A stretch of DNA of 64,000 nucleotides from an uncultured Opitutia bacterium. Its GTDB lineage: Bacteria; Verrucomicrobiota; Verrucomicrobiia; Opitutales; Opitutaceae. Position numbers and translations under genes: made by a program. Location: NCBI GenBank assembly GCA_903834135.1, contig CAILHZ010000020.1:61800-125799 (forward strand). The letters run 5' to 3'. Below the pieces are notes generated by a model. The model was not told where the DNA came from and did no database searches. It saw only the letters and a program-made list of their open reading frames with translations. Below, piece by piece: positions 47,136-56,296 of the stretch (positions within the stretch are counted from its first letter, which is position 1; every line of letters starts with the position of its first letter).

Positions 47136-48791
47136 TTATAGATTATGATCTATTGGAGGATTAGCCTCTTCATAGAAAGTTTTATATGTTTTCGCACTTG
47201 CTGCTAGTTTAAGGAATATATCCAGAGGGACAACTTCAGCTGGATTACTTAATTTGCTTAAAATCTCGGCTACTTTATCCACTGAATTTGTTTCTCTTAT
47301 GTGCATTAGTAAGAAATAGGGCTTATTTTGGTTTAACTGAATGAGCTCATCTAAATCTGCTACCGCTTCATTAACAGGCCTATTTACGTCAAGGTAGTAA
47401 TCGTAACTTATCATAGGTTTGTCATTGCGCAGGTCAAAAGTGCGTGCTGTGCCGTAGCCATTAATAAATCCAATAACGTTTGGACAGTTGTTGTAGTATA
47501 AATCTACAACCTCTTTAGTTAAATCTGTATTACCTACATGACGATTGCCTTCTGAATAATCCATTATTTCTAATGCACGAAGATCTAGGCGTTTCATGTA
47601 ATCATCGCATACCTTCATTAGATTCACGAATTTATCTGCAGGTACTGCTTTAGGGTACATGTAGCCAGGTCCGCTTAAGCCTCCAATAAAATAGTCGTTT
47701 GGAGACTTGTCCTCATAGAAATACTGTAAAGCAGGTGGGTTAAGCCAAATCCAGTTCATTAAAACTTGCCACGTGTAGGGAATTTTACCGCGTCCTGGTT
47801 TTGTCCAAGCACCTATTCCCATTGAATCCGTTGAGACAGCACAAATATATACTTTTTTCTGTGCCACTAATTTTTCATTAGCATCAATATGATGGTTGTT
47901 TTTAAATTTGAAATCAGGTGTGAGTGGAATTTGAGAGGTAAACGAAACATTAGGTAAATTGTGCAGCCCTTCCATGATGAGACCGTAGTTGCCTACAAGT
48001 GATGTGTGCGTTCCTTCCGTATCTTTAGCGTACGAGTGCCATCCAAGAACCATGCTTGCGGTGTTCTGACGTCCTAGAATTTTTTTTAGCAATGCTAGTT
48101 CTTTAGTGTGCTTAGGATTTGATGATAAATTGGAAAAGAAAGCACGCTGTTGAATGCCGAAGTCTGCAATTCCAGGTTGCATTTCAGTGCCTTCTTGACC
48201 GCCCATCACGACATAATAATCACGTGAGCAACGATCGAAATACTTATCATAAGCCCACTGGAATATCACATCATCTGATTGACCAGTAAATTTGTCTCTT
48301 AGATCTACGACTACTTTTAAACCATGCTTTTGTGCAAGTGGAAGTTGATCTTCATTAACGACAAGAAGGTCTTCGATGCCAGATATAGTGAAGGCTACAA
48401 TTAATGATGATCTGACATTTTTATCCCAAACAACACATCCTTTTGCGTACTTAGAAAATAAACTTAAAGCGGTATCCGCATCATCCATGCCGAGTTTATT
48501 AAATTTAACACCATGTCTGTGTTCTAGAAATTTAATCAGTGGATGAACTATTTCCCACTGCCAATTCAGAGGGTATTCTAAGTAAATTCGTGGATAATCT
48601 CTATTCGCTAGTCCTTGCAAAGATATTAACAATGAGTGTACGGGTACATCTCCTGACATCAGCCAGTTCTCTGAAAGGGGTATGAGTGTAGCTTCAGCTG
48701 GTGCGTGATCTACTTTCTTTGGCTCGACTGGTGCTGCATATGTTGATGTAGCAAATAAAATAAGAGTTATTAAATAAGTATAAAATTTCAT
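47136..48791 (-). CDS. GxGYxYP family putative glycoside hydrolase
   Basis: A 551-residue exported protein (signal to about 19, TYAA). The eponymous motif is visible as GGLSGPGYMYPKAVPADKF (about residue 365-385), and the N-terminal half has the family look (SLQGLANRDYPRIYLEYP; YAKGCVVWDKNVRSSLIVAF). The C-terminal part (about 390-530) has FINGYGTARTFDLRND and KPYFLLMHIRETNSVD. The family is annotated as a putative glycoside hydrolase from structure; I know of no confirmed substrate. Its ATG overlaps the stop of the preceding 178-residue protein by 4 bp, and a GH78-like gene follows 9 bp later. Confidence 0.82.
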   Translation of the reverse strand: MKFYTYLITLILFATSTYAAPVEPKKVDHAPAEATLIPLSENWLMSGDVPVHSLLISLQGLANRDYPRIYLEYPLNWQWEIVHPLIKFLEHRHGVKFNKLGMDDADTALSLFSKYAKGCVVWDKNVRSSLIVAFTISGIEDLLVVNEDQLPLAQKHGLKVVVDLRDKFTGQSDDVIFQWAYDKYFDRCSRDYYVVMGGQEGTEMQPGIADFGIQQRAFFSNLSSNPKHTKELALLKKILGRQNTASMVLGWHSYAKDTEGTHTSLVGNYGLIMEGLHNLPNVSFTSQIPLTPDFKFKNNHHIDANEKLVAQKKVYICAVSTDSMGIGAWTKPGRGKIPYTWQVLMNWIWLNPPALQYFYEDKSPNDYFIGGLSGPGYMYPKAVPADKFVNLMKVCDDYMKRLDLRALEIMDYSEGNRHVGNTDLTKEVVDLYYNNCPNVIGFINGYGTARTFDLRNDKPMISYDYYLDVNRPVNEAVADLDELIQLNQNKPYFLLMHIRETNSVDKVAEILSKLSNPAEVVPLDIFLKLAASAKTYKTFYEEANPPIDHNL

Positions 48792-49324
48792 TTCGAGTCA
48801 GCGTTTACACGGTCAAAAACATATTCGAGTGGAGTGTTTCTTGTGCTTCTTAACTCGGTAAGTGTGAGACGAGAACCGGAAGCCGATACTTTATAGTCTG
48901 AAAGTATATTGACGCTATGCACGCCTTGCTGAGTTTGTAAGTTTAGATCTGTGCTTAGTTGCAAAATACGCCGGTTTTCAAGCCATGTTGCGTGGACATG
49001 TTTGAGATGGTCGTAGCTGTAAGCTCCTATATGACGATTATCAGGCCACATAGAAATAGGGACTATGTTGTCTGCTTTTGTTGTGTCTACAGTAAGTGTA
49101 CTATTAAAAACGCGTCTTCCCCATGTGAGATTTTGGTTTATGGTAACTGTATCGTCTTTAACATCGATTGTTAGATCGTATGTTTTCCATGGGCTTAATT
49201 CTGAACTTAGTTCACTGTTTAGGTGCCACGTGCCAACTAAAAGTGATTTATTCGTCTCTTCTGCTTTTAAAATTACTAGTGGCAGCAACAATAAAAACAG
49301 TAATGATATGCGTGCAGGAGTCAT
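48788..49324 (-). CDS. Small exported beta-rich protein, lipocalin-like
   Basis: A 178-residue protein with a signal peptide (about 1-21, LLLLPLVILKAEE) and a mature part that looks all-beta: LLVGTWHLNS at the start recalls the G-x-W of lipocalin-like domains, followed by amphipathic strands ending LTELRSTRNTPLEYVFDRV. No family is certain. It is the first gene of a three-gene unit with GxGYxYP and GH78-like genes and is translationally coupled to the former. It lies 10 bp downstream of the LacI gene stop, so all four may be one transcript. Confidence 0.65.
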   Translation of the reverse strand: MTPARISLLFLLLLPLVILKAEETNKSLLVGTWHLNSELSSELSPWKTYDLTIDVKDDTVTINQNLTWGRRVFNSTLTVDTTKADNIVPISMWPDNRHIGAYSYDHLKHVHATWLENRRILQLSTDLNLQTQQGVHSVNILSDYKVSASGSRLTLTELRSTRNTPLEYVFDRVNADSK

Positions 49325-49334
49325 AAGGAATATA

Positions 49335-50366
49335 CTAAACTAGTTTCATGGAGACGAGTTGAGGAGATACCGAAATTCCAACCCTTCCTTTGAGGCCTGG
49401 ATTTTCAATTCTCCAGAGAATGTGATCAACAACTTTTCTGATTAGAGTAGGTAAGTGAACGTCAATTGCAGCAGGTGAGTGGTCAAGATTGTGGTAGATC
49501 ATCGGATTGTAGTTGCCGATTATCGCATCAACGTCTGTTCCTGGCTGTAGACCGCCTTCCCTTAAAGCTCGAAAGAACGCACCACAAAAGTGATCTACTG
49601 GGATATAAATGCCAGTGACTTTAGGAGAACATTCAATTAATCGTTTTACTAGAGTTACGCTCTCAACGTGTCGTGGTGCAAATTCAAGAAAACTTGTACG
49701 GCTTAAATTTGGTTTTCCTAAAAGAGTTTTAACACTTAGGTCTAGTTCTGCTGCACGCTTTACAAATGCATGAGCCCTGCTGCTAACTGCGCGATAATCA
49801 GGGTCTGTAGAGATAACTGCAACAGAGGTGTGGCCTCTTGCTTTAAGATAGTCCGCAGCAATAGTGCCGTTTTCTTCATTATTTGGCTCAACGAAATCCC
49901 CCTGGTAAAAGTCGGAGCGTCTTGTCATAAACCAAACATGCGGAAGGTCTCTTAGTCGAGCTATGCATTCTGCTGAAGGTTCCATACCTTGAAGAATCAG
50001 GCCATCTAGCTTGTCACTTTCAATATTCGGGGGTAACTCCTCTGGACTGTTCGAAAATAAAATTCTCAAATCAATGGCGTAGCGAGTATCCGTTGATTGC
50101 GCTTGAAGTAACTGATCTTGAAACCAGTTCAAATTTGGATTGTTTGCCTTTGCTCCCACAAACCAAACACCAATTTTGCGTTGTATCTGGCCGCGTGATT
50201 TTAATCCGCGTCTAGTCTTAAAGGGTATGGGTACGTGGTTATTCGCTTCCATCACCGCACGAATACGAGCGAGACTCTCTGGAGCTACAATTTCTGGATT
50301 GTTAATCGCTCGCGATACCGTAGCTGGGCAAACACCCGCTTCGCGGGCTATTTCAGTAATTAACAT
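49335..50366 (-). CDS. LacI-family transcriptional regulator
   Basis: Regulator of 343 residues from the ATG at 50366. The frame extends 12 residues upstream to an ATG at 50402, but MLITEIAREAGVCPATVSRA is the canonical LacI start, so 50366 is chosen. The helix-turn-helix spans about 2-25. The hinge region (NNHVPIPFKTRRGLKSRGQI) lacks the usual Ala-Leu hinge pattern and is basic. The effector domain follows (about 65-340), with DGLILQGMEPS, AADYLKARGHTSVAVISTD and GIYIPVDHFCGAF. It probably controls the downstream lipocalin-like/GxGYxYP/GH78-like genes and perhaps the divergent run at 50669. No shared operator like that of the first regulator was found. Confidence 0.88.
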   Translation of the reverse strand: MLITEIAREAGVCPATVSRAINNPEIVAPESLARIRAVMEANNHVPIPFKTRRGLKSRGQIQRKIGVWFVGAKANNPNLNWFQDQLLQAQSTDTRYAIDLRILFSNSPEELPPNIESDKLDGLILQGMEPSAECIARLRDLPHVWFMTRRSDFYQGDFVEPNNEENGTIAADYLKARGHTSVAVISTDPDYRAVSSRAHAFVKRAAELDLSVKTLLGKPNLSRTSFLEFAPRHVESVTLVKRLIECSPKVTGIYIPVDHFCGAFFRALREGGLQPGTDVDAIIGNYNPMIYHNLDHSPAAIDVHLPTLIRKVVDHILWRIENPGLKGRVGISVSPQLVSMKLV

Positions 50367-50668
50367 AGGGTATATATCGAATGTCTCGAAATGAAAATTC
50401 AATGATAATTAATGAAAATTACACATAATAGTCAAATAAATTGTGATAAAGTGAGTTATTTGATTATTTTTAAATACATCAATAACAGTAACTAATGAAA
50501 CTATATGAAAATAAATCTAGATTGAAAAAAATGAAAATTATGTTGAAAAATTACTAATATACTTACTTAGTTTTCAATACAGCTTGATCATGGCTATCAT
50601 TAGACGATCTCGCTTCTTTTGATGCTATTACCCCTATAACGGCATCGCTTAACCGCTTACTATTTTTT
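50367..50668. promoter_or_regulatory. Divergent regulatory region between LacI gene and the 50.7-kb run
   Basis: About 300 bp, very AT-rich, with no gene. It holds repeated TGAAAATT elements (near 50391, 50413 and 50531) and a perfect 8-bp inverted repeat TCAAATAA/TTATTTGA (50432-50439, 50456-50463). These are candidate binding sites for the adjacent LacI protein, but in such AT-rich DNA chance matches are likely. No reliable promoter boxes could be chosen. Confidence 0.4.
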
Positions 50669-53110
50669 GTGCCCCAACAACCTTTTATAAATTCTGCGTC
50701 GTGGATCTGGTCAGAAGAGGCAACGCATGCTGTTGCTTCAGCTGAAGGCTCTTCGGCTTCACATTATCAGGTGCGTTATTTTAGACGTTCTTTTCAAACT
50801 GTCGATCCGCTAAGGTCAGTTCTCAAATTAGATATATCAGCGGATAGTCGGTATATTTTATATTGTAATGGTAAATGTGTAGGACGTGGTCCTTCCAAAG
50901 GTGATGTTAATCATCATTTTTATGATTCCTATGAATTAAGTTCTTTTCTTAAGGCAGGCGAAAACGTTGTTGCTGTAATTGTTTTAGATATGTCGCGTGT
51001 TTCGCATCGTCCTGCTTTTCTGGGACCTCCTTGCTCAGTGATGACTTACGCTGGAGGCCTTCTTGTTGAGGGTGGATTATATGATCAGTTTAATACCATA
51101 ATTTTAGATCTTCAGACTGATACACAGTGGTCTGTCTTAGTAGATAAAGCTTTCCGCTTTCAAAATTTAAATACTACCTTCGAAGGATATTTAGGCTATT
51201 TTGAACACCGTGTATCTAGTTTTATACCCCAAGGATGGAATGATACCGGTTATAATGACTCGAAATGGTCTAAAGCCACTGTTTTGTACAAAGCAGAGTT
51301 ACACGAAAATAGACGTGATCCTGCAAGTCCGTATGGCTTAGTCCGCCGTATGATACCGATGCTCGAAGAAGGTGAACCTTTGCCTTTTGCGGATGCTTAT
51401 AGTGTAGGTGGAGGTATTCCTAGTGCTGAAGTTAGTCAGTTACTTTTTGAGAATAAAAGTCTGACTATTTCTGCCGATCAAGAAATAGAAGTCATACTTG
51501 ATATGAAAATGCTAACCACGGCATTTCCTAATATCCATGTATCTGGTGGGCTTGGAAGTGTTATCACACTAACCTATGCAGAGGCTTTAAGGTTACCATG
51601 GGACACGGAAGGTGCATCGTTGATGGGTAAGCGCCAATCGCTTGCTAATTTAGCATCACACTATGCTGATGAAACAACTGGATGGACATTTGACCGAAGA
51701 GGTAAAGTCACAGGTTGGTGTGACATTTGGGAGCCATCAGGGAATGACGAAATTTTTGAGCCGCTTCATTGGCGAGCATTTCGTTATATCGGTCTTAAGA
51801 TTAAAACTGGAAAGGATTCGTTAACGCTTAAGACGATAAAACAGAGATTTACGGCTTATCCTTATAAGATCAAAGCCTCGTTTCATACATCAAATTTATC
51901 TCTAAATAAGATTTGGAGCATAGGTCTACATACAATGCGTATGTGCTCACATGAAACATTTGAGGACTGCCCTCACTATGAGCAGATGCAGTATGCTGGG
52001 GATACTATGATCACTTCTAAGATTGCAATGCTTACTACGGGTGATGCTAGGTTGAGTAGGCAAGCGCTCTATCATTTTGACTGGTCGAGGATTTCTGAGG
52101 GTTTAACTCAAGCGCGTTATCCTTCACGCCTATTACAAGTTATTCCTGCATGGAGCATTCACTGGATAACGATGATAAAAGATTATTTCCTCTACACAGG
52201 AGATAAGCAGACGGTGGTAGATATGATACCAGGTATAATTTCAGTACTCGCATGGTATAGATTACATTCAGATTCTAATGGGCTTCCATCGAAATTGCCT
52301 TATTGGAATATCACCGATTGGTGTCCATGGTGGCCTAGGGGTGTTGTTCCTGGATCAAATGAAGGAGCAACATGCATTCATTCTGCGCAATATATAAGAG
52401 CACTAGATGAAGCTGCATGGATTCTAGGTCATTGCGGAAAAAAAACTGAGGCTAATACTTTTATTTCTGAAGCTTCTTATTTAAAAATAAAAGCGAATGA
52501 AGTATTTTGGTCAGAAGAGCAGGGGCTTTATTTCGATAGATCAGGTGGTCCCGAGATAAGCCAATACGGAAACGCCTGGGCTATTGTTGCTGGTATTGCA
52601 ACAGATGAGCAAAAAAAGAAAATGGGTAGTAGGTTTCCAAACGATGATAAACTAGCGCCCGGATCATTTTTTTGGTGGCACACTGGTTTTAATGCTTTGG
52701 ATATGTGCGGTAGATACGATGAGATGCCTAAATACCTGACACCTTGGTATGATGCTATCAGTTACGGTTTATCAACGTTTGCAGAGGAAAATAGCTATTG
52801 GCGTTCATTGTGTCACGCCTGGTCAGCGCATCCCGTACTTGAATTCCAGCAGCGAATATTAGGTGTTACTGCATTGGAGCCTGGGTTTACTTTAGTATCT
52901 CTCGTGCCTCATGTATGTGAGCTTAAATTTGCAAAAGGAAGTGTATGCACACCTCTTGGTGATATTTTTATTGAGTGGAGAATTGAATCTAACGAGTTTG
53001 TCTGCGAAGTTTTACTTCCAGGTGGTATTCTAGCTAACGCCGTGCTGCCTGATGGTAGTAAGCACGCTTTAAAGGCGGGTAAAACAACACTGAAATGCCC
53101 ATACATGTGA
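50669..53110 (+). CDS. GH78-like alpha-L-rhamnosidase, apparently cytoplasmic
   Basis: An 813-residue protein of the GH78 superfamily. Start is a GTG at 50669, since SASWIWSEEA is the normal N-terminal opening of this subgroup. No signal peptide is seen, unlike the other glycosidases here. Beta-sandwich domains (SADSRYILYCNGKCVGRGPS, about 55-75; IHVSGGLGSVITLTYAEALR, about 290-310) lead into an (alpha/alpha)6 barrel with HETFEDCPHYEQMQYAGDT, the acidic motif of the subgroup, and later TFAEENSYWRSLCHAWSAHP. The C-terminal beta domain follows. It would act on an imported rhamnoside or similar sugar. It is the first gene of the plus-strand run and overlaps the next gene by 16 bp. Confidence 0.82.
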   Translation: MPQQPFINSASWIWSEEATHAVASAEGSSASHYQVRYFRRSFQTVDPLRSVLKLDISADSRYILYCNGKCVGRGPSKGDVNHHFYDSYELSSFLKAGENVVAVIVLDMSRVSHRPAFLGPPCSVMTYAGGLLVEGGLYDQFNTIILDLQTDTQWSVLVDKAFRFQNLNTTFEGYLGYFEHRVSSFIPQGWNDTGYNDSKWSKATVLYKAELHENRRDPASPYGLVRRMIPMLEEGEPLPFADAYSVGGGIPSAEVSQLLFENKSLTISADQEIEVILDMKMLTTAFPNIHVSGGLGSVITLTYAEALRLPWDTEGASLMGKRQSLANLASHYADETTGWTFDRRGKVTGWCDIWEPSGNDEIFEPLHWRAFRYIGLKIKTGKDSLTLKTIKQRFTAYPYKIKASFHTSNLSLNKIWSIGLHTMRMCSHETFEDCPHYEQMQYAGDTMITSKIAMLTTGDARLSRQALYHFDWSRISEGLTQARYPSRLLQVIPAWSIHWITMIKDYFLYTGDKQTVVDMIPGIISVLAWYRLHSDSNGLPSKLPYWNITDWCPWWPRGVVPGSNEGATCIHSAQYIRALDEAAWILGHCGKKTEANTFISEASYLKIKANEVFWSEEQGLYFDRSGGPEISQYGNAWAIVAGIATDEQKKKMGSRFPNDDKLAPGSFFWWHTGFNALDMCGRYDEMPKYLTPWYDAISYGLSTFAEENSYWRSLCHAWSAHPVLEFQQRILGVTALEPGFTLVSLVPHVCELKFAKGSVCTPLGDIFIEWRIESNEFVCEVLLPGGILANAVLPDGSKHALKAGKTTLKCPYM

Positions 53111-53967
53111 GTACAACACGTACGCTTAAGTTAACAGAAACAGCAGATGGAGTTTTAGATATATGCCAAGGTTCAGGTGCGCTATTATTACGTTATGTAT
53201 ATAAGCCCTCTACACCTAGAGATGAATCTCCTAGGCCTTACGTACATCCACTTTCTACACTATCTGGTGAATGTTTAACTAATTTAAGACCAAATGATCA
53301 TAGGTGGCATCATGGCTTAAGCTATACCATTACTACACTTAATGGGTCTAATTTTTGGGGCGGGCCTACCTATAAAAAAGATCAGGGATATTTATTTAAT
53401 ACGAATCATGGTTTCCAAAAACATGTTTCATGGATCGAGCAAAATGCTTATCATTTATCTCATCTTATACATTGGGTTGGTTCTTCAGGAATTTTATTTT
53501 TGATTGAGGAACGTTCACTCGTGTTAACTTTAATATCTGATTTATCTTGGTGCTTAAGGTGGAAGAGTAGTTTTAAAAATGTTTCTGGTACGCAACTTTT
53601 ATTAGGTAATTACTATTCCAGTGCTAACTTGAAAGGCTCACATTATTCAGGGCTTCAGTTTAGAGGAGCACGTGATTTGTTAGATGAGCATGGTGATGAT
53701 AGTATCACCGTAAATGCAGATGGTGGACTTAATGGGGAGGATGCCATTCATTCACGAAGTGTTAAGTGGGTAGAGTGGCAGTGCCAAAAAGATAGTACTC
53801 AAAGACGAGTACAAATTAGATTCGAAGATAATTTAAGGCCTTTCCCAGCATTTATCAGAAAGTCACAACCGCTTATGGCTATACCTTTTCAATACGATAA
53901 AGACATATGTATGGATATTAATAACACCTTTGAGATAGATAATACGTTAACATTTACAGATCTATGA
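53095..53967 (+). CDS. DUF6807 (PmoA-like) family protein
   Basis: A 290-residue protein with no signal peptide. It matches the family formerly mislabelled as methane oxygenase PmoA (now DUF6807), a mostly beta fold common beside sugar-degradation genes in Verrucomicrobia and Planctomycetes. Recognisable blocks are RPYVHPLSTLSG, the His-rich RPNDHRWHHGLSYTI (about 63-77), NFWGGPTYKKDQGY, GNYYSSANLKGSHYSGLQFR and RPFPAFIRKSQPLMAIPFQ near the C-terminus. The biochemical role is unknown. The start overlaps the GH78-like gene by 16 bp and its end overlaps the aminotransferase start by 4 bp, so translation is coupled. Confidence 0.82.
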   Translation: MPIHVSTTRTLKLTETADGVLDICQGSGALLLRYVYKPSTPRDESPRPYVHPLSTLSGECLTNLRPNDHRWHHGLSYTITTLNGSNFWGGPTYKKDQGYLFNTNHGFQKHVSWIEQNAYHLSHLIHWVGSSGILFLIEERSLVLTLISDLSWCLRWKSSFKNVSGTQLLLGNYYSSANLKGSHYSGLQFRGARDLLDEHGDDSITVNADGGLNGEDAIHSRSVKWVEWQCQKDSTQRRVQIRFEDNLRPFPAFIRKSQPLMAIPFQYDKDICMDINNTFEIDNTLTFTDL

Positions 53968-55241
53968 ACACCAATCGGCGTATTTTTATCCAGAGTTTGA
54001 GTGCTGGATTGTTAGGTTCTATTATCGGATCGTCTAAATCTGCCGCTGCTGAAGCTAAGCATATTCCAGCATACTCTAGCACAACAGCTGAACAATATTG
54101 GGATATTATTCGCACACAATATCCTCTTTTACATGTGCCTGTGTACTTCAATACGGGTGGATTAGGACCAATACCTCAATGTGTGACTGATGCAGTTATT
54201 TCCACAAATTCACGTCTGCAAGAACACTGTGAAACTGGGCATGTACTTTTCGAGCCTGCACGCAAAGACTTGGCGCAATTCTTAGGGGTAGCAAGTCACG
54301 AAATTAGTTTTGTTAGGAATGCTACAGAGGCTAATTCAATTATTGCAGCTGGGCTACGTCTTAAAGCAGGCGACGAAGTTATCTTTGATTCACATGCACA
54401 TCCCGGTGGATCGCATCCGTGGTTAATTCAAGCTAAGCAAGCTGGTGTTGTAATTAAAGTATTCGAGCCTGATGCAAGTAGTCCTGAATCAAATGTTGAA
54501 CGGATACAATCCCTGCTAACAGTTAAAACTAAAGTAATTCAAGTTAGTCATATAACCTGCACAACTGGGCTAATAATGCCTGTTAAAAGTATTGCTCAGT
54601 TAGCTAATAACAGAGGTATCTGGTTTCACATAGATGGCGCACAAGCTGTAGGAATGATTCCACTTAATATTTCTGAATTAGGCTGTGATTCGTATGCAGT
54701 CAGCGGACATAAATGGTTGGGTGGACCAAATGAGACAGGTATCTTGTACATTAAGCACCGTAACTTAGAGAAAATTGCTATGGTCGAAGCTGGTTCCTAT
54801 TCCGGTTCAGTTAAGAGACTTCCCGGTGAGCTAATTCTAGAGCCCAGTACGATGAGGCATGAATATGGGACTAGAAATGCAGGTCTTGTTGTTGGTTTAC
54901 AAAGAGCAGTATTATTTCAGAATCAAATAGGACGTGATAGAATTGCTAACCGTGGTAAAGAATTAGCGACTATCTTATTGGATTCATTTGCTAAATTTAA
55001 AGATATTAAAATCTTAACGCCACTTGATAGTCAAATGCGTGGGTCAATTACTACGATACAACATCCACGCGCTACGGCTGAAGGTTTTTTTGATTATTTA
55101 CACAAGAAAAAGAAGCTCAGATGTCGGCTTGTATCTGAGCAAGGGCTTCGTGCTTTGAGAATATCTACGCACATATTAAATTCCTCTGAAGAATGTGAGC
55201 GATTGATAGCAGGGGTTCAAGCATCACTCAAAGATTTGTAA
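53964..55241 (+). CDS. Class V aminotransferase-fold PLP enzyme with Tat signal
   Basis: A 425-residue protein with a twin-arginine type leader, NRRIFIQSLSAGLLGSIIG, then an Ala-rich region (about 26-31), suggesting export of the folded, PLP-loaded enzyme. The rest is a class V aminotransferase fold (cysteine desulfurase/isopenicillin-N epimerase branch): VRNATEANSIIAAGL, HAHPGGSHPWL, IDGAQAVG with the PLP-ring Asp224, and SGHKWLGGPNETG with the Schiff-base Lys250. Family members act on amino acids as aminotransferases, lyases, desulfurases or epimerases; the substrate here is unknown. Its ATG overlaps the DUF6807 stop by 4 bp. An extracytoplasmic PLP enzyme beside two exported peptidases is notable. 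Confidence 0.83.
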   Translation: MNTNRRIFIQSLSAGLLGSIIGSSKSAAAEAKHIPAYSSTTAEQYWDIIRTQYPLLHVPVYFNTGGLGPIPQCVTDAVISTNSRLQEHCETGHVLFEPARKDLAQFLGVASHEISFVRNATEANSIIAAGLRLKAGDEVIFDSHAHPGGSHPWLIQAKQAGVVIKVFEPDASSPESNVERIQSLLTVKTKVIQVSHITCTTGLIMPVKSIAQLANNRGIWFHIDGAQAVGMIPLNISELGCDSYAVSGHKWLGGPNETGILYIKHRNLEKIAMVEAGSYSGSVKRLPGELILEPSTMRHEYGTRNAGLVVGLQRAVLFQNQIGRDRIANRGKELATILLDSFAKFKDIKILTPLDSQMRGSITTIQHPRATAEGFFDYLHKKKKLRCRLVSEQGLRALRISTHILNSSEECERLIAGVQASLKDL

Positions 55242-55270
55242 TTCTAGATTAAGTAAAGTTGTTAAATAAT

Positions 55271-56296
55271 ATGTATAAGTATCTTATTTTATTTATCGCA
55301 TCTAGTGTTGGTGCTGCGTTCGGAAGTAGTGATGCTAAGCATGAACTCTACATCTGTGGTAATATAAACCTTAATTATGTTACTGGTTCAAAGTACCTTA
55401 CATTGAATGGTATTTATCACAGGGAGCCAAATGAATCATATATACATATAGGTCAAAATTTCACTGGAATTTATGACTTAGCTTTTGATCCATTCGATCA
55501 CAATCATGTTTTTGCAGCATCCATGAATGGTGTGATGTCGAGTAAAGATAATGGTAAAAATTGGAGAGTAGAAACTGACTGGCGAGTCACTGAAGCGAAA
55601 GCTATCTCGATGGATCCGCAAGCACCGAAAAATATTTATGTAGCTTTGCCAGATGGCATATTGAGCACAAACGATTTCGGAAAAACTTGGGTTCGCAACG
55701 AGGAAGGTTTACCTGTCCGGGGTAAATATACTCAAGCAATAAAATGCGATCGCTTTAATACTGGAGTTGTCTTGGCTGGCTGTGAATCGGGAATTTATAT
55801 TTTTACAAAATCTACAAAGAAATGGACACGGGTCTTTTCTTCTAAAGCCACAATACTAGATATTCAGCAATCTCCTTTGGATGAAAATCTCTGGATTGCA
55901 GCTACAGAGTTGGACGGTGTACAAATTTCTCATGATGGCGGCTTTAATTGGCGTAAAATTAATAATCTAGCATCGGATCATGCATGGTATAATATTGCTT
56001 ACGATTCTTCTAATAAAAATCGATTTGTAATAGTAAGTTGGACTTATGGTGTTTTTATAACAGAAGATTCAGGATTAACTTGGACCAATTGCAACGCAGG
56101 GTTACCCAAAGAACATCAGGCTTATAAAGTTGCTGTAGATCCAGATACAAACCGTATCTACCTCTCTATTCTGAAGGATTGTATTTATATATCAGATGAT
56201 TTTGGTAAATCTTGGACGAAGAATGGCTTGTCGGGATCGAATATCTACAACTTCATTTTTATTTCAGATGTTACTGATTCGTTACCTCACTCATGA
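55271..56296 (+). CDS. Exported Asp-box (BNR/sialidase-like) beta-propeller
   Basis: Start taken at the ATG 55271, giving a signal peptide (YKYLILFIASSVGAAFGS); the frame opens at a TTG 12 bases earlier. The product (about 341 residues) carries five Asp-boxes in regular spacing: SKDNGKNW, STNDFGKTW, SHDGGFNW, TEDSGLTW and SDDFGKSW, the turn motif of sialidase-like and Ycf48/xyloglucanase-like propellers. The Arg triad of true sialidases is not visible, so a binding or non-sialidase role is more likely. It lies 29 bases after the aminotransferase stop and overlaps the next gene by 4 bp. Confidence 0.8.
   Translation: MYKYLILFIASSVGAAFGSSDAKHELYICGNINLNYVTGSKYLTLNGIYHREPNESYIHIGQNFTGIYDLAFDPFDHNHVFAASMNGVMSSKDNGKNWRVETDWRVTEAKAISMDPQAPKNIYVALPDGILSTNDFGKTWVRNEEGLPVRGKYTQAIKCDRFNTGVVLAGCESGIYIFTKSTKKWTRVFSSKATILDIQQSPLDENLWIAATELDGVQISHDGGFNWRKINNLASDHAWYNIAYDSSNKNRFVIVSWTYGVFITEDSGLTWTNCNAGLPKEHQAYKVAVDPDTNRIYLSILKDCIYISDDFGKSWTKNGLSGSNIYNFIFISDVTDSLPHS

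Noticed and set aside
50045..50062. CTGGACTGTTCGA inside the second LacI gene as an operator of the first regulator
   Set aside because: Three mismatches to the consensus and an intragenic position without a promoter nearby.
53095..53967. Calling the DUF6807 protein a methane oxygenase subunit
   Set aside because: The PmoA label on this family is a historical misannotation; the protein lacks membrane helices and sits in a sugar-related run.
55271..56296. Calling the Asp-box propeller a sialidase
   Set aside because: Asp-boxes alone are shared by many propellers; the Arg triad and catalytic Tyr/Glu of sialidases are not recognisable.
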